Notes under the pieces: generated by a model
Told to the model about the DNA's origin: nothing
The model's input: only the letters and a program-made list of their open reading frames with translations
Database searches by the model: none
In this document: in pieces, positions 1 to 5,388 of the stretch
Layout: each line of letters begins with the position of its first letter
Numbering within the stretch: the stretch's first letter is position 1
NCBI GenBank assembly: GCA_002404095.1
Contig: DHJA01000142.1
Location: 10,121 to 15,796, forward strand
DNA length: 5,676 nt
DNA from: Planctomycetaceae bacterium UBA4732
Lineage (GTDB): Bacteria > Planctomycetota > Planctomycetia > Gemmatales > Gemmataceae
Direction: 5' to 3'
Made by a program: the position numbers and the translations under genes

Positions 1-212
1 TTGCCGATGTTGGCGTTGATCTTGCATTTCGAGGCGATGCCGATGCCCATCGGCTCCAGCCGTTTGGTTAGATGGACCTTGTTGGCCGGGATGACCATGC
101 GACCACGCGCGACCTCATCGCGGATCAACTCGGCGTCAAGGTCTTCGCGCTCGGCGACGTAACGCATCTCGTCGGTGACGACGCCCTTGCGAGCGGATTC
201 CATTTGCGTCAT
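1..212 (-). CDS. thiC: Phosphomethylpyrimidine synthase ThiC, N-terminal part (cut by window edge)
   Basis: ThiC is the radical-SAM enzyme that rearranges aminoimidazole ribotide into HMP phosphate, the pyrimidine half of thiamine, in the cytoplasm. Only the first 70 codons are present. The protein begins [10 protein letters not shown] and contains the ThiC signatures [11 protein letters not shown] (residues 34-44) and [19 protein letters not shown] (52-70); these match the short bacterial ThiC form without the long N-terminal extension of the E. coli protein. The radical-SAM cysteine motif lies beyond the window. The start is the ATG at 212-210, preceded by AAAGG about nine bases upstream. 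A second in-frame ATG at 203-201 is less likely because family members commonly begin with the MTQME form. The gene lies 30 bases downstream of the membrane-protein gene on the same strand, so both are probably transcribed from the TPP riboswitch leader. The family call is recognition of conserved motifs, not a database hit. Confidence 0.93.
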   Translation of the reverse strand, partial: MTQMESARKGVVTDEMRYVAEREDLDAELIRDEVARGRMVIPANKVHLTKRLEPMGIGIASKCKINANIG

Positions 213-242
213 GGTAGACAGCCTTTCGATGAAAAAGCGCAA

Positions 243-674
243 TCAAGGCGCCACGAACTTGATGAAACTGGCGACGTTGATGAAGGCGAAACCGAGGGCC
301 AAAACAAGGAGCAGCGGAACATGGTGGAGCAGAAACAGTTTGAACCCTTCGAGCAGGTCGTCGAGAGCGTAGGCCCAATTGTAGAGATAGACGGCCAAGA
401 TCGGATAAGGGATCATAAAGATCCCGAAGAGAGCATAAGAGGTACGAGAAACCAGGATCAGCGAGAAGAAGGCGACAACGAAAATATAGGCGGAGAGGGC
501 GAAGCCGGTCAGGAAGGAGCGCGTCCAGTATTCGCGGGTTTCCATCGGGAACTCGGCGGCGCCGAGGTTGATGCGAAAGGCAAGAGCGGCCAGCAGCGAG
601 TTCACCCCGCCCAGGACGACGAAGACGCCGACGTACCAGAATAAAACGCGCAGCAGTTCCAGCAAGTCGGCCAT
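243..674 (-). CDS. Unrecognised four-helix membrane protein, first gene under the TPP riboswitch
   Basis: I do not recognise this 143-residue protein. It is very hydrophobic, with four likely membrane helices at about residues 7-33, 54-76, 80-104 and 110-138. Short polar links separate them, including a charged stretch FPMETREYWTR (about 42-52) and ALDDLLEG (about 103-110). There is no cleavable signal peptide, nucleotide-binding motif or cysteine motif. The ATG at 674-672 is supported by an AGGGAAG ribosome site (685-679) that is part of the riboswitch 3' end. The stop is 30 bases before thiC. Position suggests a role tied to thiamine or its HMP precursor, such as transport or a transport accessory. 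However, the size and helix count do not match ThiT, PnuT, CytX, ThiW or an ABC permease as I know them. It could equally be an unrelated small membrane protein caught in the operon. That the gene is real is well supported by its codon pattern and context; its function is unknown. Confidence 0.85.
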   Translation of the reverse strand: MADLLELLRVLFWYVGVFVVLGGVNSLLAALAFRINLGAAEFPMETREYWTRSFLTGFALSAYIFVVAFFSLILVSRTSYALFGIFMIPYPILAVYLYNWAYALDDLLEGFKLFLLHHVPLLLVLALGFAFINVASFIKFVAP

Positions 675-675
675 G

Positions 676-766
676 TCGCTTCCCTACGCCGGTATGAACC
701 GGATCAGGTCCCAAGGGTTTGTTCTCAGCCCGCGTGCCATGCCTTGGCCGCGGACACCCCTAGCGA
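676..766 (-). promoter_or_regulatory. TPP (thi-box) riboswitch
   Basis: The minus-strand RNA carries the THI-box core in order: GGGGUG, GGCUGAGA (730-723), ACCCUUGGGACCUGAUC, and GCGUAGGGAAG (689-679). Helices that can be drawn: P1 UCGCU (766-762) with AGCGA (680-676); P2 GGGU with ACCC; P3 CCGCG (753-749) with CGCGG (734-730), topped by GCC/GGC; P4 CCU with AGG; P5 CCGGU (702-698) with ACCGG (693-689), loop UCAU. All TPP-contacting consensus segments look intact. The aptamer ends one base before the AUG of the membrane-protein gene, so ligand binding most likely blocks translation initiation directly; I see no terminator between aptamer and start codon. Confidence 0.96.
679..685 (-). promoter_or_regulatory. 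Ribosome binding site embedded in the riboswitch 3' strand
   Basis: The RNA AGGGAAG lies four bases before the AUG at 674 and is also the conserved 3' end of the aptamer; its last two bases (AG) enter P1. It fixes the start of the membrane-protein gene and implies that ribosome access competes with folding of the TPP-bound aptamer. Confidence 0.75.
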
Positions 767-1095
767 ATACCTGCACGGAATTGTACGCCGCGGCCTCTGT
801 GTCGGCCATCACCAGGGCGCAGGAATCGGTTTCGGCCACTCCGCCCCCGTTCCGCCCGGCGTCGTACACGGAAAAGATGGGATCGACGGTAAAGCGAGAC
901 AGGTCGATGGCGGGGAAATTCGTTGCGGCTATTGTCTGACACGGGTAGACTTTGGGAGAATGGCCGGAAAGCCATCCGTATCGGAAATATCGGCGAAGAT
1001 TAAGCCGAAAGGACCGAATACTCTTTAGAAGCACTAACGCAGTGGCGAGCGGGTGCGTTTCGTCGCGCCGGCTTTTTCAAGGGAAGCGGTTGGCT
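767..1095. other. Divergent intergenic region; coding-like fragment, no convincing gene
   Basis: This 329-base stretch separates the riboswitch from the plus-strand nfeD gene and must hold the promoters of both operons. I cannot point to a convincing -35/-10 pair for either. On the minus strand, the frame running through about 925-767 uses mostly G or C at third codon positions and G-rich first positions, as a real gene does, but it has no good start codon nearby and runs on into the riboswitch, closing at 684. A 22-codon plus-strand frame at 960-1028 has its purine-rich site only one base before the ATG and is not called. A hairpin at 1048-1077 is listed separately. Confidence 0.5.
1048..1077 (+). 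terminator. Candidate intrinsic terminator or leader hairpin before nfeD
   Basis: GGTGCG (1052-1057) can pair with CGCGCC (1064-1069) around a six-base loop, with one G-U pair. The stem can extend past one mismatch by AGC (1048-1050) with GCT (1071-1073). Five T residues follow (1073-1077). It ends about two bases before the AAGGGAAG ribosome site of nfeD, so it would act on the nfeD-flotillin transcript itself. The T-run is short, so this could be chance. Confidence 0.35.
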
Positions 1096-1686
1096 ATGGA
1101 TACCATCTTCATCATCTGCGCCGCCATCGGCGGTACACTCTTGCTGTGCCAAGTGGTGCTGACGGCCCTGGGATTAGGCGGCCATCACGACTTCTTCGCG
1201 CACGGAGAGCACGACTTCGGTTCTCATGAACCCGGCCACGACCACGAATCGTCGTGGTTCGCCGGCCTCCTTACGTTTCGTACCATCGTGGCCGCCTTGA
1301 CGTTTTTCGGCCTGGCCGGGTTGACGGCTACCGCCGGCAAGGCGCAGCCGCCCCTGGCCCTGGCGATCGCGGCGGCCGCCGGCGCCGGCGCCCTGGTCCT
1401 AGTGGCCCAGATGATGCGCGCCTTGCGCGGCCTCCGATCTGACGGCACCGTTCACGTGGAGCGATCCGTAGGCCAGAGCGGAACCGTGTACTTGACCATC
1501 CCTGGCCGCAAAGCCGGCGCCGGCAAAGTCACCCTGACCCTGCAAAACCGCACCATGGAATACCAGGCGATCACGGCCGAGAATGAACTGCCCACCGGCG
1601 CCAAGATCGTGGTGGTGTCCGTGGTCGGCCCCGATACCGTCGAAGTCCGCCCTGCCAACGTCGTCGAGAGTAATTACCATGTTTAA
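1096..1686 (+). CDS. NfeD-family membrane protein, partner of flotillin
   Basis: This 196-residue protein has the layout of short NfeD proteins (YuaF type): a first membrane helix at about residues 4-26, a hydrophilic loop, two more helices at about 60-80 and 86-106, then a C-terminal beta-rich OB-fold domain (about 118-190) with the pattern GQSGTVYLTIPGRKAGAGKV and a closing ...GPDTVEVRP strand. NfeD proteins partner with flotillins in membrane microdomains; a protease domain, found only in long NfeD forms, is absent here. The ATG at 1096 follows AAGGGAAG (1079-1086). An in-frame extension back to 952 is possible but reads through the intergenic hairpin and lacks coding character. The gene overlaps the flotillin gene by 8 bases, so the two are likely translationally coupled. 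Odd feature: the loop at residues 30-50 has seven histidines plus several acidic residues, which could bind metal; this is inference. The call rests on layout plus the adjacent flotillin. Confidence 0.85.
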   Translation: MDTIFIICAAIGGTLLLCQVVLTALGLGGHHDFFAHGEHDFGSHEPGHDHESSWFAGLLTFRTIVAALTFFGLAGLTATAGKAQPPLALAIAAAAGAGALVLVAQMMRALRGLRSDGTVHVERSVGQSGTVYLTIPGRKAGAGKVTLTLQNRTMEYQAITAENELPTGAKIVVVSVVGPDTVEVRPANVVESNYHV

Positions 1687-3286
1687 GACCGCTTTGTTCG
1701 CCGAATGGTTGATGGACAACCCCTGGCCGGTGCTGCTCGTCGCCGCCGTGGCGGCGGTGTTTTTCACCTTCCTCATGATGATGATCAAGCAGTTCAAGCG
1801 CTGCCCGAGCAACCGCATCCTTGTGATTTTCGGCAAGGTGGGCCGCGGCAACACCTCGCAGTGCATTCACGGCGGCGCCGCCTTCGTCATGCCGATGATC
1901 CAGGACTATAGCTTCCTCAACCTGGAGCCGATCCAGATCGAGGTTCCCCTCAAAGGCGCCCTGTCCATCGAAAATATCCGTGTCAACGTGCCCAGCGTCT
2001 TCACGGTCGCCATCGGCACCGAACCGCAACTGATGCAGAACGCCGCCATCCGTCTGCTCGGGCTGAACACCGAGGCGGTCAAGCAGCAGGCCGAACACAT
2101 CATCTTCGGCCAAATGCGCCAGGTGATCGCCTCGATGCGCATCGAAGACATCAACCGCCACCGCGAGCAATTCCTCCAGAACATCCAGACGTCGTTGGAG
2201 CCGGAGTTGAGGAAGATCGGCCTGGTGCTGATCAACGTCAACATCACCGACATCACCGACGAATCCGGTTACATTCAGGCGATTGGCAAGAAGGCAGCCT
2301 CGCAGGCTGTGCAGCAGGCGACCATCGACGTGGCCCAGCAAGAGAAAATGGGCGCCATCGGCGTGGCCGAGGCCCAGCGCGAGAAGAGCATCCAGGTGGC
2401 CAACGCCAACAAACTGCGCGAGATCGGCATCCACGAAGCCCAGCGCGAACAGGCGGTGCGCATCGCCCAGCTGGACAAGGAACAGAAAGTGGGCGAGCAG
2501 ACAGCGGCCTTCGAGCGCGACGCCCAGGTCAAGGACGCCGAGCGGACCATGCGTATCGCCCTGGCCGACGCCAACGCCAAGGCGATCACCGGCGAGAACC
2601 TGGCCCAGGCGGAGGTCGCCGCGGCCCAGGCCGCTTTGCAGGTGAAACAGGCGGAATCCTTCCAGTTGGGCGAGACGCGCAAGCGCGAAGCTGAGGCCGC
2701 GGTGCAGGAGGCCCAGAACCGGGCCATGGCCAAGGCCGCCCTGGCACAGGCCGCGCGGGTGGAGGCCGAGCGCCGGGCCGCGGTGGAAGCCCCGGCCAAG
2801 GCCGAGAAGGCCAAGGTCATCGTCGAGGCGGAAGCGGAGGCGGAAAAGCGCCGCATCGAAGCCGAGGGCCAGGCGTCCGCCATTTTCGCCAAGCTGCAAG
2901 CGGAGGCCAAGGGCAACTACGAAATCCTGGCCAAAAAGGGCGAGGGCCTCCAGCGCATCATCGAGGCGTGCGGCGGCGCCCAGCAGGCGTTCCAGATGCT
3001 CATGCTGGAACACCTGGACGTACTGGCCGAAACGGCGGCCAAGGCCATTTCCAACATCAAGTTCGACAAGGTGGTCGTCTGGGAGAACGGATCGACTCTC
3101 GGCGATGGGCAGAGCAACACGGCCCGCTTCCTCCAGAGCATGGCTCGCACCTTGCCGCCGCTCATGCAAGTCATGAAGGACGTCGGCGGGGTGGAAGTGC
3201 CGGAGTATTTCGCTCGCTTGACCCCGGACGCGGAACCGATGAACGGCGCGGCGGCCGGTTCGGCGCCGCCGACGCCGAAGGGATGA
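1679..3286 (+). CDS. Flotillin-like SPFH-domain protein
   Basis: This 535-residue protein is a bacterial flotillin, a membrane scaffold that oligomerises in lipid microdomains. Order of parts: membrane-inserting hydrophobic segment at about residues 17-36; SPFH/band-7 domain from about 42 to 215, with typical CPSNRILVIFGK and LINVNITDITDESGYI segments; a long Ala/Glu/Lys/Arg/Gln-rich coiled coil from about 220 to 420, including EAQRE repeats 22 residues apart (231 and 253); and a flotillin C-terminal region at about 420-470 (YEILAKKGEGLQRIIEACGG). It ends in a disordered Gly/Ala/Pro tail (about 520-535). Its size is normal for the family. The ATG at 1679 overlaps the end of nfeD; GAGAG lies about eight bases upstream. 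An upstream in-frame extension to 1583 lies inside nfeD and is rejected. With nfeD it forms a two-gene operon ending in a large inverted repeat two bases after the stop. FloT and FloA naming cannot be separated from sequence alone, so no symbol is given. Confidence 0.94.
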   Translation: MFKTALFAEWLMDNPWPVLLVAAVAAVFFTFLMMMIKQFKRCPSNRILVIFGKVGRGNTSQCIHGGAAFVMPMIQDYSFLNLEPIQIEVPLKGALSIENIRVNVPSVFTVAIGTEPQLMQNAAIRLLGLNTEAVKQQAEHIIFGQMRQVIASMRIEDINRHREQFLQNIQTSLEPELRKIGLVLINVNITDITDESGYIQAIGKKAASQAVQQATIDVAQQEKMGAIGVAEAQREKSIQVANANKLREIGIHEAQREQAVRIAQLDKEQKVGEQTAAFERDAQVKDAERTMRIALADANAKAITGENLAQAEVAAAQAALQVKQAESFQLGETRKREAEAAVQEAQNRAMAKAALAQAARVEAERRAAVEAPAKAEKAKVIVEAEAEAEKRRIEAEGQASAIFAKLQAEAKGNYEILAKKGEGLQRIIEACGGAQQAFQMLMLEHLDVLAETAAKAISNIKFDKVVVWENGSTLGDGQSNTARFLQSMARTLPPLMQVMKDVGGVEVPEYFARLTPDAEPMNGAAAGSAPPTPKG

Positions 3287-3287
3287 C

Positions 3288-3419
3288 CTAGATGACCATT
3301 TCGTAAGTCCTTCGCCACTGACTCGTAGCCGCATTCGCCAGAATGCGGGTGCGACGACCCGCATTCTGGCGAATGCGGCTACCTTTTACTGGCAGGGGAC
3401 TTACGAAGCGGTCATCTAG
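3288..3419. repeat. 132-bp nested palindrome between convergent genes
   Basis: The outer arms 3288-3310 and 3397-3419 (CTAGATGACC..TTCGTAAGTCC and its complement) are 23 bp with two mismatches. They flank 14-base segments that match only in part, and then the perfect 25-bp inner arms described separately. The structure begins two bases after the flotillin stop codon. Without a long T-run it is not a standard terminator, though a hairpin this long could block transcription from either side. GATGACC is also repeated directly at 3282-3288 and 3291-3297, at the left edge. Confidence 0.9.
3325..3382. repeat. Inverted pair of GTAG-headed REP-like units (family A)
   Basis: Arms 3325-3349 and 3358-3382 are perfect 25-bp inverted repeats around an 8-base loop. 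Each arm is itself a unit: GTAG followed by a stem-loop CCGCATTC-GCCA-GAATGCGG. GTAG next to a short palindrome is the known layout of REP sequences mobilised by RAYT (TnpA-REP) transposases, and two inverted units form a BIME-like pair. No RAYT gene is in the window. The family assignment is inference from layout. Confidence 0.8.
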
Positions 3420-3452
3420 CAGTCCGCCCCAGTTGAGATGGCGTACCACGAT

Positions 3453-3537
3453 GTAGGGTGGGTCGAACGTACTCGTGAGACCCACCATGTCGCGCGAGGG
3501 TCCGGTGGGTCTCACGAGTACGTTCGACCCACCCTAC
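3453..3537. repeat. Inverted pair of GTAG-headed REP-like units (family B), overlapping the leuA stop
   Basis: Arms 3453-3486 and 3504-3537 are perfect 34-bp inverted repeats around a 17-base loop. Each arm starts with GTAG and carries its own stem GGTGGGTC/GACCCACC, with a small inner ACG-TACT-CGT hairpin. The stem sequence is unrelated to family A, but the layout is the same. The right arm's GTAG (minus strand, 3537-3534) contains the TAG stop of leuA. The hairpin could also act as a transcription barrier at the leuA 3' end. Confidence 0.85.
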
Positions 3538-5120
3538 GCAGAAACCGTCTCCGCTGGCGGATTGTGTGTCGGCATAATCCGCTCGCCGGCCGCCTGGCGC
3601 GACACGATACGGTTGATGACCTGGAGGAACGCCAGCGCACTCGCCTCGATCACATCCGTGTTCACCGCCCGGCCGGAGATGGTACGGCCATTGAAATCAG
3701 CCTCGATATGGGCCTCGCCCTGGGCGTCTTCGCCGACCGTCACGCTGCGGATGCGGTAGTCGCGCAGCGTCACCTCGACGCCGGTAATTCGTTCAATGGC
3801 CTTGAACACCGCGTCCACGGGGCCGTCGCCGAGGCTGGCCTCGCGGTGGATGCTGCCGTCCTGGTTCCACAAGCAGACGACGGCCGACGGGATTGTCGCC
3901 GAGCCAGCGTTGCAGGTGATCGCCTCCAACGTCCAGACGGCTGGCCCCGCTTCGCCGGCGCCGCTGTGAATCTGCGCCTCCGCCAGCGCCTCAATGTCGG
4001 CGTCGTAGATGTTCTTTTTGCGATCCGCCAGCACCTTGAACGATTCAAATACTTTTTGGAGCTGGGTATCGTCCAAATGATAGCCGAGATCGATCACCCG
4101 CTGGCGCAGGGCCGCGCGGCCGCTGTGCTTGCCCAGCACCAGTTCCGTCTGCGGCAGGCCCACGTCTTGCGGATTCATGATCTCGTAGGTGGAACGATCC
4201 TTGAGCATCCCATCCTGGTGAATGCCGGCTTCGTGAGCGAAGGCGTTCTGGCCGACAATCGCTTTGTTGCGCTGGACCTGAATGCCCGTCACGTGCGACA
4301 CCAGCCGGCTCGTATGGTAGAGCTTGCGCGTGTTGATCTTAGTGTCCAGCTGGAAGTAATCCTTGCGGGTGCGCAAGGCCATGACGATTTCTTCGAGCGC
4401 GCAGTTGCCTGCGCGCTCGCCGAGGCCGTTGATGGTGCATTCGACCTGACGAGCGCCTTCTTGGATGGCGGCCAAGCTATTGGCGACCGCCATGCCCAGG
4501 TCGTTGTGGCAGTGGACGCTGATGACGACGTTGTCGATGCCGCGAACGTGCTTTTTGAGGTGGGCGATGGCGGCGGCGTACTGACTCGGCACCGCATAGC
4601 CCACGGTGTCAGGGATATTTACGGTAGTGGCGCCGACTTCGACGACGCGCTCGACGACCTCCGCGAGAAAATCCAATTCCGTGCGCGCCGCGTCTTCGGG
4701 GGAAAACTCCACGTCCTCGCAGACGGCCTTGGCGCGCTGGACGGCCTCGACGGCCCGCCGGATGATCTCATCCTTGGCCATCTTGAGCTTGAACTCGCGG
4801 TGAATGGAACTCGTGGCGAGAAACACATGGATGCGCGGCCGGGCCGCATCGGTCAGGGCGCCCCAGGCGCGGTCGATGTCGCCGGCGCTGCAGCGGGCGA
4901 GACCGCAGATGATCGGCCCTTCGACCTGGCGCGCGATGGCTTGGACGGCCTCGAAGTCGCCGGGCGAGGCGATGGGAAAACCGGCCTCGATCACATCCAC
5001 GCCAAGTTCCTTAAGGGCGCGGGCGACCTCAAGTTTCTCGGAGAGGTTCATGCTGGCGCCAGGGGACTGTTCGCCGTCGCGCAGCGTGGTGTCGAAGATG
5101 ATGAGGCGGTCGTCGGCCAT
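3534..5120 (-). CDS. leuA: 2-isopropylmalate synthase LeuA
   Basis: LeuA condenses acetyl-CoA with 2-oxoisovalerate to 2-isopropylmalate, the committed step of leucine synthesis, in the cytoplasm. The 528-residue protein is full length for the E. coli-type family (about 520). The TIM-barrel catalytic domain spans about residues 5-275: signature DTTLRDGEQSPGASM (10-24, catalytic R14 and metal ligand D15), HCHNDLGMA (metal ligands H203 and H205), and NGLGERAGN (231-239, N239). The linker has HEAGIHQDG (296-304) and GKHSGR (330-335). A leucine-sensing C-terminal domain fills about 393-510, so feedback inhibition is expected. The ATG at 5120 is chosen because GGAG (5133-5130) sits nine bases upstream; the TTG at 5135 lies inside that site. 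Upstream is a leucine attenuator leader. The stop codon lies inside a REP-like unit. Citramalate synthase is a less likely alternative; the HQDG..K.R.TYEIM segment and overall match favour isopropylmalate synthase. Confidence 0.97.
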   Translation of the reverse strand: MADDRLIIFDTTLRDGEQSPGASMNLSEKLEVARALKELGVDVIEAGFPIASPGDFEAVQAIARQVEGPIICGLARCSAGDIDRAWGALTDAARPRIHVFLATSSIHREFKLKMAKDEIIRRAVEAVQRAKAVCEDVEFSPEDAARTELDFLAEVVERVVEVGATTVNIPDTVGYAVPSQYAAAIAHLKKHVRGIDNVVISVHCHNDLGMAVANSLAAIQEGARQVECTINGLGERAGNCALEEIVMALRTRKDYFQLDTKINTRKLYHTSRLVSHVTGIQVQRNKAIVGQNAFAHEAGIHQDGMLKDRSTYEIMNPQDVGLPQTELVLGKHSGRAALRQRVIDLGYHLDDTQLQKVFESFKVLADRKKNIYDADIEALAEAQIHSGAGEAGPAVWTLEAITCNAGSATIPSAVVCLWNQDGSIHREASLGDGPVDAVFKAIERITGVEVTLRDYRIRSVTVGEDAQGEAHIEADFNGRTISGRAVNTDVIEASALAFLQVINRIVSRQAAGERIMPTHNPPAETVSA

Positions 5121-5129
5121 GTTAAGGGA

Positions 5130-5135
5130 CTCCAA
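5130..5135 (-). promoter_or_regulatory. leuA ribosome binding site
   Basis: TTGGAG on the minus strand places GGAG nine bases before the ATG at 5120. It decides that start over the in-frame TTG at 5135, which is part of the site itself. It lies just after the attenuator T-run. Confidence 0.7.
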
Positions 5136-5143
5136 GACTCCAG

Positions 5144-5177
5144 AAAAAGAAAAAACCCCGGGCCAAAGGTCCCAGGG
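5144..5177 (-). terminator. Intrinsic terminator (attenuator) in the leuA leader
   Basis: In the minus-strand RNA, CCCUGGG (5177-5171) pairs with CCCGGGG (5162-5156) with one U-G pair. After a bulged A, CC (5169-5168) pairs with GG (5164-5163) over a UUU loop. UUUUUU-C-UUUUU follows (5155-5144). The structure sits between the leader-peptide stop and the leuA ribosome site, as an attenuator should, rather than at the end of a gene. Confidence 0.88.
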
Positions 5178-5225
5178 TCGCTCAGCGAAACTTGATGCAA
5201 GCTGAAAGCGCGCCTAAGACCCCCC
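5174..5225 (-). promoter_or_regulatory. Candidate antiterminator of the leu attenuator
   Basis: GGGGUC (5223-5218), in the last codons of the leader peptide, can pair with GACCCU (5179-5174), the 5' side of the terminator stem. This encloses a second helix, UCAGC (5205-5201) with GCUGA (5186-5182). The pairing would exclude the terminator. A ribosome stalled on the leucine codons at 5252-5232 leaves GGGGUC free; one that reaches the stop at 5216-5214 covers it. This is an inference from hand pairing. Confidence 0.6.
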
Positions 5226-5273
5226 ATCGGAGAGGTTAAGCAAGTCCAGAAGCGGAATGGTGAAAGTGAGCAT
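5214..5273 (-). CDS. leuL: Leucine-rich leader peptide of the leuA attenuator
   Basis: A 19-codon frame encodes MLTFTIPLLDLLNLSDGGS. Six of its 19 residues are leucine, five of them in the seven-codon run LLDLLNL (residues 8-14), plus an isoleucine at residue 6. A leucine-rich peptide just before an intrinsic terminator and a leucine-biosynthesis gene is the arrangement of leuL in enterobacteria, where ribosome stalling on leucine codons prevents termination. The peptide presumably has no function beyond being translated. Start: ATG at 5273-5271, the only usable start after an in-frame upstream stop. The ribosome site is weak (GAG six bases upstream). Its stop lies 36 bases before the terminator stem. 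The name is used by function; the sequence is not expected to be homologous to E. coli leuL. Confidence 0.8.
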   Translation of the reverse strand: MLTFTIPLLDLLNLSDGGS

Positions 5274-5359
5274 CGGTGGCTCGCGGGGCGAAGGCCGGCG
5301 CCTATTTTCAAAAAACTATGAGTGTAATCTAATAGCCGCGGGCATAAATGGCAACAGGA

Positions 5360-5388
5360 ATTATAAGGGCCGGCACACTCGGTGTGAG
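5360..5388 (-). promoter_or_regulatory. Candidate leuA promoter
   Basis: A perfect -10 TATAAT lies at 5365-5360 on the minus strand. Seventeen bases upstream is CTCACA (5388-5383), which matches four of six -35 consensus bases. Transcription would start near 5353, about 80 bases before the leader peptide. A small palindrome, CACAC-CGA-GTGTG (5386-5374), overlaps the -35 and spacer and could be an operator. Confidence 0.6.

Noticed and set aside
960..1028. 22-residue peptide MAGKPSVSEISAKIKPKGPN.. upstream of nfeD
   Set aside because: The purine-rich site is only one base from the ATG, and codon use is not convincing.
684..1034. Minus-strand 116-codon frame as a gene
   Set aside because: It starts at a weak GTG, its first third is not coding-like, and its end is the riboswitch. 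Only the fragment at 767-925 is kept, as a finding.
952..1095. Extended N-terminus of the NfeD protein
   Set aside because: The extension is basic, not coding-like, and reads through a hairpin; the ATG at 1096 has a good ribosome site and begins directly with a membrane helix.
1571..3364. Long minus-strand open frame of 597 codons
   Set aside because: It is the mirror of the flotillin coiled-coil gene; the His/Leu/Gly/Arg-rich low-complexity product is typical of an antisense shadow.
3288..3537. CRISPR array or integron attC sites
   Set aside because: The repeats are inverted pairs of two unrelated sequences with no regular direct repeat and spacer pattern, and no cas or integrase gene is present.
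5121..5135. TTG start giving leuA five extra residues
   Set aside because: The TTG is part of the TTGGAG ribosome site for the ATG at 5120, and the extra residues do not fit the family N-terminus.
3438..5195. Long plus-strand open frame of 585 codons
   Set aside because: It is antisense to leuA, whose motifs are unmistakable; the long frame is a by-product of GC-rich codon use, and its protein has no recognisable motif.
5121..5360. T-box or leucine-binding riboswitch before leuA
   Set aside because: No T-box consensus segment or specifier-loop layout was found; the leucine-rich peptide and terminator explain the region.
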